Source: an uncultured Rhodospirillaceae bacterium
GTDB lineage: Bacteria > Pseudomonadota > Alphaproteobacteria > Thalassobaculales > Thalassobaculaceae
Reading direction: 5' to 3'
Assembly (NCBI GenBank): GCA_937891725.1
Contig: CALAHL010000024.1
Span: 1 to 16,697 of the forward strand
Length of the DNA stretch: 16,697 bases
Shown here: piece by piece, positions 15,101 to 16,697 of the stretch
Numbering within the stretch: the first letter of the stretch is position 1
How the letters are laid out: the number at the start of each line of letters is the position of its first letter
The notes under the pieces: model-generated
What the model saw: only the letters and a program-made list of their open reading frames with translations
Database searches by the model: none
What the model was told of the DNA's origin: nothing
Translations under genes and position numbers: made by a program

Positions 15101-15878
15101 CTATACACAGAAAGCCGTGGTCGGTGGCCACAAGGTCTATCTGCGGACCGGCGAATATCAGGACGGCCGGTTGGGTGAGATCTTCATCGACATGCACAAG
15201 GAGGGCGCCGCCTTCCGCTCGCTGATGAACAACTTCGCGATCGCCGTCTCGATCGGCCTGCAATACGGTGTGCCGTTGGAGGAGTTCGTGGACGCCTTCA
15301 CGTTCACCCGGTTCGAGCCGCAAGGCCTGGTCCAAGGGAATGACGCCATTAAGATGTCGACGTCGATCCTGGACTACACGTTCCGGGAGCTGGCGATCTC
15401 TTATCTCGACCGCCACGATCTGGCCCATGTGAACCTGGACGATCTGGCTCCGGATACGGTCGGTGACGGTGAGGGCGAGGAATACGACATCGCCCAGGCC
15501 AACAAGATGCTGGAAAAGGTCTCGGATGCGGCGTCACGGGGCTTCGTCCGGGCCGAGGTTCGCACACCGAATCTTCGGGTCTTCGAGGGCGGTGGCAGAG
15601 CCGACGGGACCACCGGCATGATGCTGAGCACCAGCACATCGACCGACGCTCCGCTGAGCAGCGGTGGCTATGCCGACGGTACCCCAGGCGTCACGGTCGC
15701 TGAACGCCCGGCCTCGCAAGGTCCCAGCAAGCAGGAAACCCGTCTCAACCGGGTGGTTGAGGCCAAAATGAAGGGCTACGAGGGCGAAAGCTGCGGGGAA
15801 TGTGGCAACTTCACCCTGGTTCGGAATGGAACCTGCCTGAAATGTGACACCTGCGGCGGTACCAGCGGCTGTAGCTGA
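12165..15878 (+). CDS. nrdJ: Adenosylcobalamin-dependent (class II) ribonucleoside-diphosphate reductase
   Basis: Reduces ribonucleotides to deoxyribonucleotides using a radical generated from coenzyme B12, so it works with or without oxygen. The 1237-residue protein is the long class II form common in alphaproteobacteria. Active-site residues are visible: N475, C477 (thiyl radical) and E479 in NPCSEYMF, and the redox pair C199 (PHACFIQS) and C488 (TACNLASLNL). After the barrel come an acidic patch (about 926-938), a highly charged helix (951-975) and a conserved C-terminal domain. A Gly/Ser/Thr-rich linker then leads to a cysteine-rich tail (C1210, C1213, C1224, C1227, C1230, C1236) that likely re-reduces the active site or binds zinc. 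AAGGAG lies 10 bases before the ATG. Two NrdR-like boxes precede it and a hairpin terminator follows. Confidence 0.97.
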   Translation: MKIERRFTVEGKEPYYGIAFRATTSEIRNPDGSVVFRRDDVEIPADWSQVASDILAQKYFRKAGVPSVRVKVKEKNVPSWLWREAPDEKAIAKLPVAERTTSEHSAKQVFHRLAGTWTYWGWKGGYFDQESDARAYYDEMCAMLARQMAAPNSPQWFNTGLHWAYGIDGPAQGHHYVDYQSGKLVKSKSAYEHPQPHACFIQSVEDDLVNERGIMDLWVREARLFKYGSGTGSNFSKLRGENESLSGGGKSSGLMSFLKIGDRAAGAIKSGGTTRRAAKMVTVDIDHPDIEAYIEWKVTEEQKVAALVAGSKLANRSMKAVMAACVEARATMGEDAYEPKKNAALKAAVKAAKDVMIPLNYVQRVIQFAKQGFDEIDFKTYDTDWDSEAYLTVSGQNSNNSVRLSNAFLEAVENDEDWNLIRRKDGGISATLRARDLWDKIANAAWASADPGVQYDTTINDWHTCPAGGRINASNPCSEYMFLDDTACNLASLNLMQFQKADGNIDIDNYRHAVRLWTVTLEIAVLMAQFPSKEIAQLSYDYRTLGLGYANIGGMLMSMGLSYDSDKGRALCGALTAIMTGVAYATSAEMAGELGPFPRYDENAMSMLRVIRNHRRAAYGETEGYEELAIKPVPLDSANCPDQALVVASKQAWDQALALGEQHGYRNAQTSVIAPTGTIGLVMDCDTTGIEPDFAIVKFKKLAGGGYFKIINRVVPAALTNMGYEATQVEEIIRYAVGHGTLAGSPAINHETLKAKKFGDAQIAALEQGLVSAFDIKFAFNKWTLGEAFCREVLGLTDEQLNDFSFDMLSELGFSRMDIEVANTFVCGAMTLEGAPHLKDEHLPVFDCANPCGRIGKRYLNTESHIRMMAAAQPFISGAISKTINMPNDATVEDCARAYEMSWKLGIKANALYRDGSKLSQPLSSSIFEFEDEDEAEAFAAQSPAAKAPVMAERIVEKVIEKIIERRVERDRLPQRRKGYTQKAVVGGHKVYLRTGEYQDGRLGEIFIDMHKEGAAFRSLMNNFAIAVSIGLQYGVPLEEFVDAFTFTRFEPQGLVQGNDAIKMSTSILDYTFRELAISYLDRHDLAHVNLDDLAPDTVGDGEGEEYDIAQANKMLEKVSDAASRGFVRAEVRTPNLRVFEGGGRADGTTGMMLSTSTSTDAPLSSGGYADGTPGVTVAERPASQGPSKQETRLNRVVEAKMKGYEGESCGECGNFTLVRNGTCLKCDTCGGTSGCS

Positions 15879-15901
15879 AAACCCGCAGCCTGAAAATCAA
15901 G

Positions 15902-15931
15902 AGAGCCCGGCTGGAAACAGCCGGGCTCTTT
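15902..15931 (+). terminator. Rho-independent terminator of nrdJ
   Basis: A perfect 12-base GC-rich stem, AGAGCCCGGCTG (15902-15913) pairing with CAGCCGGGCTCT (15918-15929), closes a GAAA tetraloop. It starts 23 bases after the nrdJ stop. The T-run is short (TTT at 15929-15931). On the opposite strand it could also end the convergent gene that stops at 15964. Confidence 0.85.
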
Positions 15932-15963
15932 ACGTCTCACCACTCTTGGCCGCTGCGGCCCCT

Positions 15964-16419
15964 TCAGGTGTCGAAAAGAACCACGATCCTCGGTTCGTCC
16001 CCCTCAAAGGGCAAACACACCAAGCGGATGACGTCCCCAGTCTTCGATGCACAGGCCCACGCTCGTGGTCTCGGCGGCATGGGCGCGTCCAACATGTCAC
16101 GCGCCAGTACCTCTTGAGTCTTGCGAACCAGCTTGCCCACGAACAAGACGACCCCTAATTCGGACCCATCTCCGGGGCGGATCACGACACTTCGGTCGTT
16201 GAGCATGGCGACCCTGGAAATGTAGCCGATCCCGCTCCCGGCGGAGCGATTGGACAGCATTTCATGCCACTCTGAGACCGCCAGCCGGATCGCTTCCCCC
16301 GTCTCCAATAGCGCCAAGGGTGACCATTGGAGATCCTGCTTCCGACCCGTATGCGAACGTGCGCTCACAGATGTGCCCGCCGATTGCCCGCCGGATAGTC
16401 TCCCCCATTTGGTGCTCAT
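15964..16419 (-). CDS. Hypothetical protein, family not recognised
   Basis: A 151-codon frame starting MSTKWGRLSGGQ. I do not recognise the family. The N-terminal 30 residues are polar and low in hydrophobics, so no signal peptide or membrane segment is seen. The middle and C-terminus alternate hydrophobic and polar residues (for example SRVAMLNDRSVVIRP, ELGVVLFVGKLV, VIRLVCLPFEG, PRIVVLFDT) as in a mixed alpha/beta domain. The ATG overlaps the stop of the upstream minus-strand frame as ATGA, which supports translation as part of an operon. It converges on nrdJ and may share its terminator. Codon use is somewhat less biased than in nrdJ, with several AGA, AGG and CTA codons. It is probably real, but its role is unknown. 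Confidence 0.6.
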   Translation of the reverse strand: MSTKWGRLSGGQSAGTSVSARSHTGRKQDLQWSPLALLETGEAIRLAVSEWHEMLSNRSAGSGIGYISRVAMLNDRSVVIRPGDGSELGVVLFVGKLVRKTQEVLARDMLDAPMPPRPRAWACASKTGDVIRLVCLPFEGDEPRIVVLFDT

Positions 16420-16697
16420 CGCCTATCGATCCCGGGTCTCTTGTGCACCGCGGGCGCAGACCTCACGTCATACCGCTCACGGCTGCCGACACATCCGTCG
16501 GCCGCAGCTCGAGACACTTCATCCGCATCCCGTACAATCCGGAGCGCGCGCTGTGCTTCAAGGTCGAGCGCACGTCTGACAATAGCATCCGCAATCGCAT
16601 CGGAATTCGTCTCTGTCTTCAGACCTTCGATGGCAATTGTTGCCCGCACGACAAACTCGGCGGCGACCCGAACATCCTCGGCATCGACCAGATTCGC
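16416..16697 (-). CDS. Hypothetical protein, C-terminal part (cut by window edge)
   Basis: The minus-strand frame is open from the window edge to a TGA at 16416, giving at least 93 residues, so its start may lie outside. A GTG at 16649 is the first possible start inside the window. The visible part begins ANLVDAEDVRVAAEFVVRAT and is rich in Ala, Asp, Glu and Arg. It is predicted by eye to be helical up to about residue 60, then changes to a basic, Arg/Ser-rich tail ending HKRPGIDRR. The stop overlaps the next gene's start by 4 bases (ATGA). The family is not recognised; a spurious frame cannot be excluded in GC-rich DNA. Confidence 0.42.
   Translation of the reverse strand, partial: ANLVDAEDVRVAAEFVVRATIAIEGLKTETNSDAIADAIVRRALDLEAQRALRIVRDADEVSRAAADGCVGSRERYDVRSAPAVHKRPGIDRR

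Overview
The window reads as a piece of a GC-rich alphaproteobacterial chromosome, probably of a Rhodospirillales-type bacterium. The evidence is the aroQ-accB-accC order, the aat / DUF2155 / mlaD / NDUFA12 neighbourhood (NDUFA12 is an accessory complex I subunit shared by alphaproteobacteria and mitochondria), and a long (1237-residue) adenosylcobalamin-dependent ribonucleotide reductase. No rRNA, tRNA, transposase, integrase, phage gene or CRISPR array was seen. Almost all of the window is dense core metabolism; the only poorly explained parts are an AT-rich intergenic stretch near 11.5-11.65 kb and two unrecognised genes at the right edge.

Left part (1-3271): a minus-strand tyrosine/phenylalanine catabolic operon, hpd -> hmgA -> fumarylacetoacetate hydrolase (cut by the window edge), packed with 4-11 base junctions. 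Together these take 4-hydroxyphenylpyruvate through homogentisate and maleyl/fumarylacetoacetate towards fumarate and acetoacetate. A MarR-family regulator is transcribed divergently. The 137-base gap between hpd and the regulator contains two related 20-base inverted repeats 27 bp apart, good candidates for its operators.

Middle left (3285-8324): greB (transcript cleavage factor) and kynU (kynureninase, tryptophan catabolism) on the minus strand. On the plus strand, aroQ (shikimate pathway), accB and accC (biotin carboxyl carrier protein and biotin carboxylase of acetyl-CoA carboxylase) are followed by aat (leucyl/phenylalanyl-tRNA-protein transferase, N-degron pathway). aroQ, accB and accC all begin with GTG, and a sigma70-like promoter lies just ahead of aroQ.

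Middle right (8258-11431): five minus-strand genes: a putative secreted DUF2155 protein, an MlaD-type MCE-domain lipid-transport protein, the NDUFA12-type complex I protein, a putative secreted GH18 glycosidase and an RraA-like protein.

Right part (11432-16697): a 733-base intergenic region leads to nrdJ. About 100 bases before nrdJ are two 16-base sites resembling NrdR boxes, 31 bp apart, which suggests repression by NrdR. nrdJ ends at a strong hairpin terminator. After it, on the opposite strand, are two unrecognised genes joined by an ATGA overlap, the upstream one cut by the window edge.

No clearly new multi-gene system was found. The most useful non-coding observations are the paired MarR-type operators, the paired NrdR-type boxes and the AT-rich stretch.
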